Below the pieces are notes generated by a model, which ran no database searches, was not told the origin of the DNA, and worked only from the letters and a program-made list of their open reading frames with translations. A DNA stretch of 64,000 nt. It comes from Desulfonatronospira thiodismutans ASO3-1. Its GTDB lineage: Bacteria; Desulfobacterota; Desulfovibrionia; Desulfovibrionales; Desulfonatronovibrionaceae. The position numbers were made by a program, and so were the translations under genes. The DNA lies in NCBI RefSeq assembly GCF_000174435.1, contig NZ_ACJN02000002.1, forward strand, positions 682,001 to 746,000, given 5' to 3'. Below, one piece after another: positions 44,404-53,220 of this stretch (position 1 is its first letter; every line of letters begins with the position of its first letter).

Positions 44404-45016
44404 GCAAGCTGGAAAACATGGCCCGCATGCTTCAGGTCAGGGGTAAACGGATGAAGAACCAGGAGCTTTTGTCCAAAGCAGCTGCGATAAGGGCTTTGGG
44501 AAAAGAGCTTGGCAGCTTGCAGGACGTAGAACTGATCAGGGGATGCGAGGGACATGCATCCAGGCTGTATTTTCAGGTGTTTGATCATCTTTTAACCAAC
44601 AAAAATTTCAGCTTCAAGGGACGTAGCAAGCGTCCACCCAAAGACCCGGTCAATGCCCTGCTTTCATTTGTTTATACACTGCTGACCAATGAAGTACAGA
44701 CAGCGGTAAAGACAGTTGGCCTTGACCCTTACCTGGGTGCTCTGCATGTCATCGACTATGGCAGGCCCTCTCTGGCCTGTGACCTGGTGGAGGAATGGAG
44801 GGCATTTCTGGGGGACAGGCTGGTCCTGGGGCTTATAAACAAAAAAAGCATAAGTGTTGATGATTTTGTTTATCGTGATGTGAAAGATACGGATTTTGTA
44901 GATGAAAAAGATCTGCGCAGCAAAAGGCCTGTGGAAATGAAGCCCGCAATATGCCGGGCTTTTCTGCAATCTTATGAGAAATGGATGCAGCAGAAGATCC
45001 TGGACCCTGTAAGTGG
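44404..45016 (+). repeat. 613-bp direct repeat of cas1, right copy
   Basis: Second copy of 41059-41671, directly abutting the right end of the IS21-family element. Recombination between the two copies would delete the element and restore an intact cas1 gene. Confidence 0.85.
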
Positions 45017-45125
45017 GAAAGAGTTTGGGTGCCGGGAATACATATTCAAGCAGGTTCAAAGGTTTGAAAAGCATCTAAGCCAGAAAGAAAAGTACCAGCC
45101 TTTCCTGTGGGCTGGTCGGGTTTAA
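44404..45125 (+). pseudogene. cas1: cas1, 3' copy lacking the first 109 codons
   Basis: Downstream product of the IS21-linked duplication. From 44404 to 45016 it repeats cas1 codons 110-314, including all catalytic residues. From 45017 it carries the native tail GKEFGCREYIFKQVQRF to the stop at 45125. An open frame continues upstream into the IS right end without a convincing start or ribosome site. Together the two copies contain every codon of cas1, but no single frame contains them all. Confidence 0.82.
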
Positions 45126-45255
45126 GCGGTGAAAATCTGTTGCCTTGTTTTTTTCAGTACTCTGTCGTCCGGTGTCCTGTCCATAAGCACTTATAGGGCA
45201 GAGGGCAAAAGCGCAAATCAAGTGTTTTTCATGCGAAAACATACCTGATTACAAA

Positions 45256-45330
45256 GCGCTTTCCAAATAAAAAAATGCCTGCTGAAAATGCAGGCTGGTA
45301 AAAACCACTTTCCAAATAAAAAAATGCAGG
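45256..45330. promoter_or_regulatory. CTTTCC + A-tract motif, copies 2 and 3 (before the TPR gene)
   Basis: Two motif copies (GCTTTCCAAATAAAAAAATG at 45258 and CACTTTCCAAATAAAAAAAT at 45306) lie 48 bp apart with a GCCTGC/GCAGGC hairpin between them. The block sits about 130 bp before the TPR gene in the 333-bp gap after cas1 that has no gene. Confidence 0.4.
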
Positions 45331-45458
45331 TTGGGCTGGTGTCGCTGGCCACGGGAAAGCTTTTTAAAAGCCAACCGGCAGAGTTTTGGACGTAGCTTTC
45401 TTTGCTGGGTTCAGGAAACATTTTATGCTTAACAGTCAAAAAAAAGGAGGAGTTTATC

Positions 45459-46859
45459 ATGAGTAACGCCCAGGCAAAAATTATTCACACCCCTCATTTC
45501 AATAGTGGCCTTGCAGAAAAGCAGGAAGACAGTCAGGAAAACTTCGTTGACAATGAGGTGCAGGAAGGCGCTGCATTTCTGGAGGACCTTGCCGGGCAGG
45601 CGCAGGTTCAGGAACAACTGCGGCTCAGGCAAAAGTCATGTATGGCGGAAATGGCCCTTTTGCGTCAGGAGAACAGCTGGGAGCAGATCCTGGACATGTT
45701 TTATCCCCTGGAGGACAAGGCCCCTGAACTGGTTGCTTCTGAGCTGGATATGGAGCTGCGCATGGAACTGGCCTTTGTCCTGGGGCAGGTCAACAGGTTT
45801 GACGAGGCGGTAAGGGAATACGAGGTATGCCTTCAGGTACAGCCGGACAACTACTTTGCCAATTCCGGCCTGGCCTATACGCTTTACAACAGCCTTTATG
45901 CCGCTCAAAACCGGGAGATTCTTTTGACCCCTGACGGTAAAAAACACAGAGCCGAGAAAGCGCATAAACACTTTGAAAAAGCCCAGGAAATTCGACCGGA
46001 GGGGGTGACCAACTATTATCGTCAGGGTATGCTGTATAAAAACCTGCAGAACAAACCAGCACTTGGCCTGCCGTTGTTTGCCAGGGCGGTTACCAACTGG
46101 CGCGGCTACAGCCCACAGCAGCAAAAGGCCAGGCATCAGGAGCACAAAAACTATATCAAGGCTTTGTACAACCTGGGTTCATGCCGGCTGAAGCTCAACC
46201 AGGCACAGATGGCTCTCAAGAATATTCAGGAATGCATCCAGGAAGACCAGAAACATTATATATCAGCGGTTAACAAGTATTTTGCCCTGGGCAAGGTTTG
46301 CTATTCCCTTGGTGAGTTTTCTCAAGCCAGGGAGGCCCTGGAATTTGCCGCTACCATGGCTGACGTAAAAGACGGGGATTATGTGTACGAAATGCTGGGC
46401 AGGGTATTACTTTCCCTTGAAGAAAATGAAAAGGCCCTTGAAGCGGTGCGCAAGGTTCCGTTCAAATTGAGAAAACCTTATGTACGCTGGACAGAGGCGG
46501 ACATTCTGGTGGCTGTAGGACAGACCCAGGAGGCAGTGCAGGTGTTGACCCATGCTTTGAACAAAGACCGTCGATCCAGGCACAAAACGCTGATCAGGCT
46601 TTGCAGGATTCATTTTGGACAGAAAGATTATCAGCAGTCTCTGCAGCAGGCCCGTGAAGCTGATGATTTTCATCGTCAGACCTTCAACAGCCCCGATGCC
46701 GACGCCTTGTTCTGGCAGTCTGCCTGTCATCTGCACCTGAATGAAGTGGAGCAGGCCCGGCAAAAAGCCCAAGACCTGTCTGATTTTTCACCAGGCTATC
46801 CCTTTTTGAAGAAGCTTGTAAAGGCTATTGAGAAGGCAGAGCAAAAGCACAAATTGTAA
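45459..46859 (+). CDS. tetratricopeptide-repeat protein of the adaptation module
   Basis: Protein of 466 residues. The start at 45459 follows AAGGAGGAG by 8 bases; the upstream in-frame ATG at 45402 does not. After an acidic lead it is a chain of TPR-like helix pairs (for example FDEAVREYEVCLQVQPDNYF, NLGSCRLKLNQAQMALKNIQ, ALGKVCYSLGEFSQAREALE, GRVLLSLEENEKALEAVRK). TPR proteins act as scaffolds. It lies between cas1 and array 1, and its last 56 codons are duplicated, with the array leader, before array 2. Its role in CRISPR function is inferred from place only. Confidence 0.7.
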   Translation: MSNAQAKIIHTPHFNSGLAEKQEDSQENFVDNEVQEGAAFLEDLAGQAQVQEQLRLRQKSCMAEMALLRQENSWEQILDMFYPLEDKAPELVASELDMELRMELAFVLGQVNRFDEAVREYEVCLQVQPDNYFANSGLAYTLYNSLYAAQNREILLTPDGKKHRAEKAHKHFEKAQEIRPEGVTNYYRQGMLYKNLQNKPALGLPLFARAVTNWRGYSPQQQKARHQEHKNYIKALYNLGSCRLKLNQAQMALKNIQECIQEDQKHYISAVNKYFALGKVCYSLGEFSQAREALEFAATMADVKDGDYVYEMLGRVLLSLEENEKALEAVRKVPFKLRKPYVRWTEADILVAVGQTQEAVQVLTHALNKDRRSRHKTLIRLCRIHFGQKDYQQSLQQAREADDFHRQTFNSPDADALFWQSACHLHLNEVEQARQKAQDLSDFSPGYPFLKKLVKAIEKAEQKHKL

Positions 46860-47340
46860 GCACGTCCTGCAAAAAAGGAGTGTCTGGTGTCATCCCGGGG
46901 GGCTGCAATCCATAAAAGGATATGCAGTCACCCGGGAAAAAATCGACATTTGTCTGAGTATCATTGAAAAGGGTCTCTCGAGTTTCTTCGTGTTTTGAAA
47001 AATTTAATGCACAAAAAATGCCAAAATAAAAGGTTTGTTTTCCAGATAACGAATTTTTTGTTAAAAAGTATTTAAATTCAGATATTTACCTCTTAAAAAA
47101 TTATAAAGCCATTGTTAAGACACACCTTTTGGGATTTTTGTAGAAACTCTCCAACCATCTGTTTTTATTGAATCTGGGTTAAAAAGGGTGAACCGGAGTA
47201 AATATTCATTTATTTCGGTATGTTAATTGGTTTTTGTCCCTCCAGAAAGCACTTTCAAATTTACCGGCAGGCAAAATCGGGGTAGGGTGAACTTTTTGCC
47301 TCTCAAAACCATTGACAGGAGCGGGTTTATAAGTCTAAGT
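46690..47340 (+). repeat. duplicated block, copy 1: TPR 3' end plus array leader
   Basis: About 651 bp nearly identical to 54010-54656, with scattered substitutions and small indels. It covers the last 56 codons of the TPR gene and the whole 480-bp stretch up to the first repeat of array 1. Confidence 0.85.
46860..47340 (+). promoter_or_regulatory. leader of CRISPR array 1
   Basis: AT-rich noncoding 481 bp immediately before the first repeat. Its conservation in front of array 2 (54180-54656), the degenerate repeat at the far end of each array and the type III-like handle all put the leader on this side. It should hold the array promoter and the Cas1-Cas2 integration signals. A CCCGGG-armed hairpin (ATCCCGGGGGGCTGC with CACCCGGGA) lies near its left end. 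Confidence 0.75.
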
Positions 47341-48304
47341 GTCCGAAGGACTGGCAGGGTTTAGAACCATTGCGACCGTCACTCAGCATAAGTATAAACC
47401 TCCTAATTTCCGTCCGAAGGACTGGCAGGGTTTAGAACCATTGCGACCACTTTATCGAACGACCCCAGCAGTTCGTCTACTATGTCCGAAGGACTGGCAG
47501 GGTTTAGAACCATTGCGACTCTCTCCTTTTTCTCCAGAAACTCTCCAGCTCATCAGGTCCGAAGGACTGGCAGGGTTTAGAACCATTGCGACTTGCCTCC
47601 TTCTTTTTAGCATCCGTTTCAGCATCGTCCGAAGGACTGGCAGGGTTTAGAACCATTGCGACTTCTCAAGCTCCTCAGCCGGGGGCATGAGGGGCTCAGG
47701 TCCGAAGGACTGGCAGGGTTTAGAACCATTGCGACTGATTTATTTTTGGATTTTAGGGTATATGCAAACGTCCGAAGGACTGGCAGGGTTTAGAACCATT
47801 GCGACTCATACTGGGCTTCCCTAGGGAACAGAAAAGATTGGGTCCGAAGGACTGGCAGGGTTTAGAACCATTGCGACGGGCGGAAGATCGAAGCTTTCAA
47901 ACGTAAACGCTGTGTCCGAAGGACTGGCAGGGTTTAGAACCATTGCGACAGGAAATATACCTTATATAGATTAAGGATGTCAAAGTCCGAAGGACTGGCA
48001 GGGTTTAGAACCATTGCGACTTGAGTTGTCTGTTGTTGTTCTTGGTTCTGAATCAGTCCGAAGGACTGGCAGGGTTTAGAACCATTGCGACAGCCTCAAC
48101 TGATGATTACACCTCACGCACTGCATACGTCCGAAGGACTGGCAGGGTTTAGAACCATTGCGACCCGGTGCATCCAGCGTTTATCAGCTTCTGCAGGGTC
48201 CGAAGGACTGGCAGGGTTTAGAACCATTGCGACCCAACCATACCCTCTTCCAGCTTTTTAGCTGCAAGGTCCGAAGGACTGGCAGGGTTTAGAATCATTG
48301 CGAC
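47341..48304 (+). CRISPR. CRISPR array 1: 14 repeats of 36 bp, 13 spacers
   Basis: Repeats begin GTCCGAAGGACTGGCAGGG and end CCATTGCGAC; 36 bases each, starting at 47341, 47412, 47484, 47557, 47627, 47700, 47770, 47842, 47914, 47985, 48056, 48129, 48198 and 48269. Spacers are 33-37 bases and all different. The last repeat has one substitution (GAATCATTGCGAC), marking the old end on the right. The 8-base repeat tail ATTGCGAC resembles the type III crRNA handle ATTGAAAC, which fits transcription to the right and cutting by Cas6. Confidence 0.97.
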
Positions 48305-48451
48305 TTGTTGGGAGGTTGAGCCTGCCCGACAAAATTGCTTGGCCCCACGTTTCACAGGGATCCTGGTCCTAAAGAAGGTCTTATGACTGATCACAATGTC
48401 CAGGAGTTCTGGCCCGGACATAGGCCAGACCAACCACAGTCTCCCTTCTCT

Positions 48452-48486
48452 GGCAAGAAGACTGGCAGCAATTAAAAGCATTCTGC
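48452..48486 (+). repeat. decayed CRISPR repeat beyond array 1
   Basis: GGCAAGAAGACTGGCAGCAA, then TTAAAAGCATTCTGC, keeps about 22 of 36 repeat positions. It lies 148 bp after the last clear repeat in the 451-bp gap before the prim-pol gene, which otherwise holds no gene, and suggests the array was once longer. Confidence 0.45.
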
Positions 48487-48755
48487 CCAGTGCCAGGCTT
48501 TGGCCATATAAAATTGCTTGAATTTTCCACTTCAGACGACATCAGAAAATCCTCTACCCTTCTGCGCCAACAATAAGTCCCTCATTTTATTTTTCGTAAG
48601 CTTCCACCCCCACTTAAGTAATAGGCATGGGGTTGTGCGTATAGTGAGGGGTATCTGTTCTGTTGCCCCTAAAATAAGATTTTTTGCAGCTGTAGCTGCT
48701 TGATTTACTTCAAAAAATGTCTGTTACAACACAGGCAGCAGAAAGGAGGTGTTGT

Positions 48756-50393
48756 ATGACGTCTTCCGAACTTCAAACCGTAAATGACAGGAAAGTAGAT
48801 ATATCGCTTTTGATGAAGCGCCTTCAGGAATTGATACTTTCGGGAAAAGATGAGGAAAGAGGCAGAAGCATTCTTCATAAAAAGTATATCTGGAGTAGCC
48901 TGTCTCTGGACAGGAGCTTGCAGTGGGCCAGACTGGCTCAGGCAGCCGGTGAGAATGAATTGAGCCTGGAAATTCTGGAGTGGCTGAACTCTAAGTATCC
49001 AGAAAACAGGGAGGCCTGGAGAGAACATTACCAGCTTCTACAGTTTCTTAGCAGAGATCAGCAGGCAGCCCGAGTCAGGGCCAGGGCGCTGTCAATGGTG
49101 CCTCAGATGGCCGGCGAAATGAATCAGGCTGCTGTTGTTGATGATCAAGGAAATGAGCCTGTCTCCGTGTCGGACGATCCATTCTGGGAGCACCACCGAC
49201 AACAGAAACTGCTTGAGATTTACCTCAAACTTTTTCAGGGTAGAGAGGACTGCTTCGCCAGGCAGTGGTCGGACAAAAAGGCTGACAAACAGGGATATGT
49301 TCCAGTACGCCGCCCGCTGGAGATTGAAGACGTCAGGGAGCATATTGCAGGCAGAAAAACTTACGGCATTTATCTGCTGAATCAGTCCAGTCAGGTCAGT
49401 ACTGCAGTGGTGGATATGGACCTGGATAAAAACCTCCTTGAGACCAAAGGACTGGCAGCATCTAAGAAAGATCTTTTGCGACGGGAAAGAGATTATCTTC
49501 TGGAGCGTATTCCAGAAGAGAGTCGCAGGCTTGGTCTGGAGTGCCTTACTGAGTTCAGCGGCAGAAAAGGGTATCATTTCTGGTACTTTTTCTCTCCTCC
49601 TGTAGACGCTGGTCTGGCCAGAGGGGCTCTGCAAAAGATCACCAAAAAGCTTGGCAGGGATATCTCCTGCTTCAAGCTGGAAGTTTTCCCGAAGCAGGAC
49701 AGATTGTCAGGCAAGGGGTTTGGCAACCTGGTAAAGCTTCCACTTGGCATACACAGGCACAGCGGCAAAAAATCATACTTTCTGTCCAGTAAAGGCACAA
49801 ACGTATGGGATAACATGGGGATTCTGGAAAAAGTAAAGACTAATTCTTTCGAGGAGACAGGTCAGTCCAGCGAGCAGCAGGAATCATCTTCCATATCTGT
49901 TCACCCGAGGTACGAGCAGTGGGCCAGTAAGTATCCTGAACTGGCCATGTTTATAGACAAGTGTCCCCCTCTGGGGCAGATTATTCTCAATTGCCGCAGA
50001 CACAAGGAACTGGGCATGCGTGAAGAGAAGATCATTTTTGCTACCCTGGGGTTTTTGAAAAGGTCAAAGACCCTGGTCCATGCGTTGTTTCAGGAGTTGC
50101 CGGATTATAACCAGCACCTGGTGGATTACAGACTGTCCAGGGTCAGAGGGACTCCGCTGGGGTGTAAAAAGATCCATGCTCTTATGTCCATGAACATAGA
50201 CTACTGTGCTTTTGAATATACTGATGGCTATCTTCACCCATTGCTTCATTGTCCGCAATGGACGGCCTCTGCTGTGCCGAAATCGGAAAAGGTGGAGAAC
50301 CTGCAGCAGGCCCTGGAACAGTTGCAGAACAGCCTGGATACCGTAAAGCGCTTTCTCCCGGACTCATCCAGGGTTCCGGAAATCAGCAGCTGA
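48756..50393 (+). CDS. CRISPR-associated primase-polymerase (AEP superfamily)
   Basis: Protein of 545 residues starting at 48756, with AAAGGAGG just upstream. The N-terminal about 120 residues are helical and TPR-like. The archaeo-eukaryotic-primase catalytic core follows: GYVPVRRPLEIEDVREHI, metal motif AVVDMDLDK (D220, D222), SGRKGYHFW (S268, H274), and FGNLVKLPLGIHRHSGKK. It ends with a helical C-terminal domain. CRISPR-associated prim-pols occur beside cas1/cas2 in type III loci and make DNA or RNA primers and short products, probably during spacer acquisition. Here it lies between array 1 and cas2. Confidence 0.85.
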   Translation: MTSSELQTVNDRKVDISLLMKRLQELILSGKDEERGRSILHKKYIWSSLSLDRSLQWARLAQAAGENELSLEILEWLNSKYPENREAWREHYQLLQFLSRDQQAARVRARALSMVPQMAGEMNQAAVVDDQGNEPVSVSDDPFWEHHRQQKLLEIYLKLFQGREDCFARQWSDKKADKQGYVPVRRPLEIEDVREHIAGRKTYGIYLLNQSSQVSTAVVDMDLDKNLLETKGLAASKKDLLRRERDYLLERIPEESRRLGLECLTEFSGRKGYHFWYFFSPPVDAGLARGALQKITKKLGRDISCFKLEVFPKQDRLSGKGFGNLVKLPLGIHRHSGKKSYFLSSKGTNVWDNMGILEKVKTNSFEETGQSSEQQESSSISVHPRYEQWASKYPELAMFIDKCPPLGQIILNCRRHKELGMREEKIIFATLGFLKRSKTLVHALFQELPDYNQHLVDYRLSRVRGTPLGCKKIHALMSMNIDYCAFEYTDGYLHPLLHCPQWTASAVPKSEKVENLQQALEQLQNSLDTVKRFLPDSSRVPEISS

Positions 50394-50471
50394 AGTATAT
50401 GCAGTATGATCCAGAAGTCTAATGCAGACAGGTTTTATTTTATAAATTTTAAACAGTAAAAAGGAGAAGCC

Positions 50472-51248
50472 ATGCCCGACAAAGTTTATCACCTGGGAAT
50501 GAACAGGGAAGATGTCCGTGCTGCACAGGCTGCCATACTCCCTGGTGATCCCGGCAGGGTTGAGGACATTGCAGGTACGCCTACCTTTGAATACTCTAAG
50601 GAGGTTGCCTGCAAGCGGGAGTACCGCAGCTGGCTGGGATACCTGGAAGGTAGACCGGTACTTGTTACATCCACAGGTATAGGCGGCCCGTCTACTTCCA
50701 TTGCCATAGAAGAACTGGCCATGCTGGGAATAAGACACTTTATTCGTGTGGGCACTACCGGTGCCATAAGGGATCATATCAGTCCTGGAGACGTGATAAT
50801 CACCACCGGGGCTGTCCGGCAGGACGGTGCCTCTACGCACTATGCCCCCCTGGAGTATCCGGCTGTTGCCCATCATGAAGCTGTGCAGTCACTGGTGCAG
50901 GCGGCTCAGGAACTTGAGATCAACTATCACGTGGGTATAACCTGCTCCAGCGATACTTTCTATCCAGGGCAGGAGAGGGTGGATTCATTTTCAGGTTATG
51001 TGCCCAGGCGATTTCAGGGGGCTACTCAAGAGTGGGAACGACTCAACGTGCTCAACTATGAAATGGAAGCCGCTACAGTTTTAACCATGTGCAGTGTTCT
51101 GGGACTGGTCGGCGGATGTGTTACGGGGGTAATAGTCAACAGGCATCAAAAAGAGCATATTAGCCAGGACGACCTTGTTCTGGGCGAAAATAATGCAGTA
51201 CAGACAGCTGTCAGGGCCATGCAGATCCTGACCCGTGAAAAAAATTGA
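50472..51248 (+). CDS. uridine phosphorylase-like nucleoside phosphorylase
   Basis: Protein of 258 residues in the PNP/UDP family: AAILPGDPGRVE, VTSTGIGGPSTSIAIEEL, FIRVGTTGAI and NYEMEAATVLTM with the ribose-binding MEME-type glutamates. These are the phosphate- and ribose-site motifs of uridine phosphorylase, which splits uridine with phosphate into uracil and ribose-1-phosphate. It starts behind AAGGAG. It lies between the prim-pol gene and cas2 on the same strand with gaps of 78 and 167 bp; whether it serves the CRISPR system or is a passenger is open. Confidence 0.88.
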   Translation: MPDKVYHLGMNREDVRAAQAAILPGDPGRVEDIAGTPTFEYSKEVACKREYRSWLGYLEGRPVLVTSTGIGGPSTSIAIEELAMLGIRHFIRVGTTGAIRDHISPGDVIITTGAVRQDGASTHYAPLEYPAVAHHEAVQSLVQAAQELEINYHVGITCSSDTFYPGQERVDSFSGYVPRRFQGATQEWERLNVLNYEMEAATVLTMCSVLGLVGGCVTGVIVNRHQKEHISQDDLVLGENNAVQTAVRAMQILTREKN

Positions 51249-51415
51249 TTTTTGATTTGGTGCAGCTGCAAAAAGTCGAGAAAATGAATAATTCAGAAAT
51301 AAACAATCTACATAAGTCTTTATTTTTACTGACCTCTGATCTCTGACATCTGTGACTGCAAAAATGATTTTTCGCAGTCAGGTATGCATAATTTCCAGAC
51401 AGCCGGAGGGAGAAT

Positions 51416-51694
51416 ATGTTTTGCCTTGTATGTTTTGATATAGTTGACGACAAGGTCCGTTATAAAGCGGCAAAGGTACTTAAAGGTTATGGATACAGGG
51501 TGCAGAAGTCGGTATTTGAATGCCCTGAGCTCACGGAAAAACAGTACCTCAAACTCAAGGACAGGCTTGAAAACCTCATCGATGCCACTGAAGACAGTGT
51601 CCGGTATTACCGACAGTGCAGGGCATGTCTGGGTGAATTTGAGTTTTCAGGTATCGGGGAAGCTCCTTCCGCTGACGAATACGGAATCTTGTAG
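51416..51694 (+). CDS. cas2: Cas2
   Basis: Protein of 92 residues, the usual length, with a ferredoxin-like fold: it opens MFCLVCFDIVDDKVRYKAAK with the conserved aspartate of the first strand (D9), then GYGYRVQKSVFECPEL and RYYRQCRACLG. Cas2 bridges two Cas1 dimers in the integrase. A strong GGAGGGAG site precedes the ATG. It is 6 kb away from the broken cas1, separated by array 1 and the prim-pol gene. CRACLG with two cysteines is an unusual feature. Confidence 0.9.
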   Translation: MFCLVCFDIVDDKVRYKAAKVLKGYGYRVQKSVFECPELTEKQYLKLKDRLENLIDATEDSVRYYRQCRACLGEFEFSGIGEAPSADEYGIL

Positions 51695-51774
51695 GCTTGT
51701 GCCTTTTGATAGGGCGCATGTAATGACATTATACGTGAGTTTTACTTAAAGTTAAAAAGAACGGGGAGGTAATC

Positions 51775-53025
51775 ATGTATGAGCAGTCAGGCGGTCCCAA
51801 CTTAATCTGCACTGTGGGAACCAGCCTTTTATATTCCAGCCTCAAACCTTTAGACCCCGAGACAGCCTTTCAGTTATCCAGAGAACAGGTGCAGCCTCAG
51901 CATGCGGCTGATTATGATATTATGGATAAGGCAGGGTGGCTTCAAAAGCCGCAGGACCTTAAAGACAGGCTTTTTCAGATCAAAGAGGCCCTGGGCAGGC
52001 AGGAATTTACCCGTTTGGGCAAGCTACTGGCCTCTTTTCCGGCAGAGCTTCGGATGCTCGGGGCTGAAATCAATTCCATAGAGGCCATGGTCAGAAAGGG
52101 CTTTCTTGGGGACAACCGGGTCAGGCTTGTCCTTCTGGTCTCGGACACCCCGGATGGTGAGGCCATGGGAAGTGTGCTTCAGAGCTACTTTACGCACCCT
52201 GACTGCCATGTTGCTTTCGAGCAGTGCTATGTAGAAAAAGTGCAGGGGCTTCAGGATGAAAAGCCACTGGACTTTCAGACTGAAGGGCTGACCAACCTTG
52301 TACGTCTGCTGGGGGAGCATTTCCGCAAATGGGGAGGAGCAATTGCCATAAACGCCACTGGCGGTTACAAGGCGCAGATTGCCCTGGCTGTGGCATTTGG
52401 TCAGGCTGCTGGAGCTACTGTATATTATAAGCATGAAAGGTTTGACCAGGTCATAAAATTTCCCCGCATTCCACTGAGTCTGGATATGAGTCTGGTACAG
52501 AACAACCTCAAAGTATGGGCTGATCTGGCAGAACCAGGCTGTGTCCTTGATGAAAAAGATCTGAAGGATTTACTGGGAGATGATGCAAACCTGCTTCAGA
52601 GCATGGCCTCCCTGCTGGACAGGGTCCAGGATGACGGAGCCACTCTGTTCAGCCTGTCTGCTCTGGGCATGGTTTACTGGGAGGCTTTCAGATCAGCCCA
52701 TCCTGAAGTCTGCCTGGAGCCGGCTAAAGTAGATAAACGCCGGGGATGCCGTTTTCGGGACGACCATTATCCCGTTGGATTTAAAGAATATGTCCATAAA
52801 TTTTACGATTCTTTTCCAGAACATGTGAGTGAATGTCACTCAGTACCCTACGACCGCCAGTCAGCCATAAAAAACCGTTTTTATGATCTCAAAAGCGGTA
52901 TTATCGGCGAGTACAGTGACCGAAATGGTTTTGGGGCACGATTTCAGGTTCTCACCCTGGCTGCAAACGAACTGGAGCGCAGCTGGCTGGTTAAACGTTT
53001 TCAAGAGTGGCTTGAAGAGCAGTAG
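51775..53025 (+). CDS. second CARF-domain (APE2256/TIGR02619-type) protein
   Basis: Protein of 416 residues. The N-terminal CARF-like sensor has LICTVGTSLLYSSLKPL and the INATGGYKAQ loop, like the CARF-HD protein but with little other similarity. The middle is helical. The C-terminal about 130 residues are of unknown fold and contain R326-x4-H331 (RFRDDH), which fits the spacing of HEPN ribonuclease motifs, though the surroundings do not look like a classic HEPN. It is probably an effector or ring nuclease answering to cyclic oligoadenylate from Cas10. It lies 80 bp after cas2. Confidence 0.7.
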   Translation: MYEQSGGPNLICTVGTSLLYSSLKPLDPETAFQLSREQVQPQHAADYDIMDKAGWLQKPQDLKDRLFQIKEALGRQEFTRLGKLLASFPAELRMLGAEINSIEAMVRKGFLGDNRVRLVLLVSDTPDGEAMGSVLQSYFTHPDCHVAFEQCYVEKVQGLQDEKPLDFQTEGLTNLVRLLGEHFRKWGGAIAINATGGYKAQIALAVAFGQAAGATVYYKHERFDQVIKFPRIPLSLDMSLVQNNLKVWADLAEPGCVLDEKDLKDLLGDDANLLQSMASLLDRVQDDGATLFSLSALGMVYWEAFRSAHPEVCLEPAKVDKRRGCRFRDDHYPVGFKEYVHKFYDSFPEHVSECHSVPYDRQSAIKNRFYDLKSGIIGEYSDRNGFGARFQVLTLAANELERSWLVKRFQEWLEEQ

Positions 53026-53102
53026 CCTGAACTTTGTTCATTTTGACGTCTGCTCATTTTTAAATACACATCGGTATGTCAGCAGCATACTCTTTCCGTA
53101 AA

Positions 53103-53159
53103 CATTCAGGGGGCAATCAGTTGTAGTTCCAGGCCTGGCCGGTACCCGCCCCCTGAATG
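53103..53159. repeat. 12-bp inverted repeat after the CARF gene
   Basis: CATTCAGGGGGC at 53103-53114 and GCCCCCTGAATG at 53148-53159 enclose 33 bp. It may be a small mobile hairpin or terminator. The gap 53026-53462 also holds a CTTTCC/A-tract motif at 53192-53220, and no gene. Confidence 0.5.
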
Positions 53160-53191
53160 GCTGCCTCCTGCAATTTACCTGCATTTTTCAA

Positions 53192-53220
53192 GGCACTTTC
53201 CAAATTAAAAAATAAGCCCC
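53192..53220. promoter_or_regulatory. CTTTCC + A-tract motif, copy 4
   Basis: GGCACTTTCCAAATTAAAAA, then ATAAGCCCC. Same core as the copies before cas1 and the TPR gene, in noncoding DNA 243 bp before a small gene. Confidence 0.35.

Noticed and set aside
44160-45125. A second, independent cas1 gene
   Set aside because: The first about 80 codons are IS end sequence, and the rest is an exact repeat of the upstream cas1 plus its native tail, so it is a product of duplication.
47339-48481. Open frames across CRISPR array 1, and the similar ones across array 2 at 54719-55401
   Set aside because: They are read-through of repeats in frame with spacers; the repeated SEGLAGFRTIA-like or AMVLNPASPSD-like peptides come from the repeat, and no ribosome sites are present.
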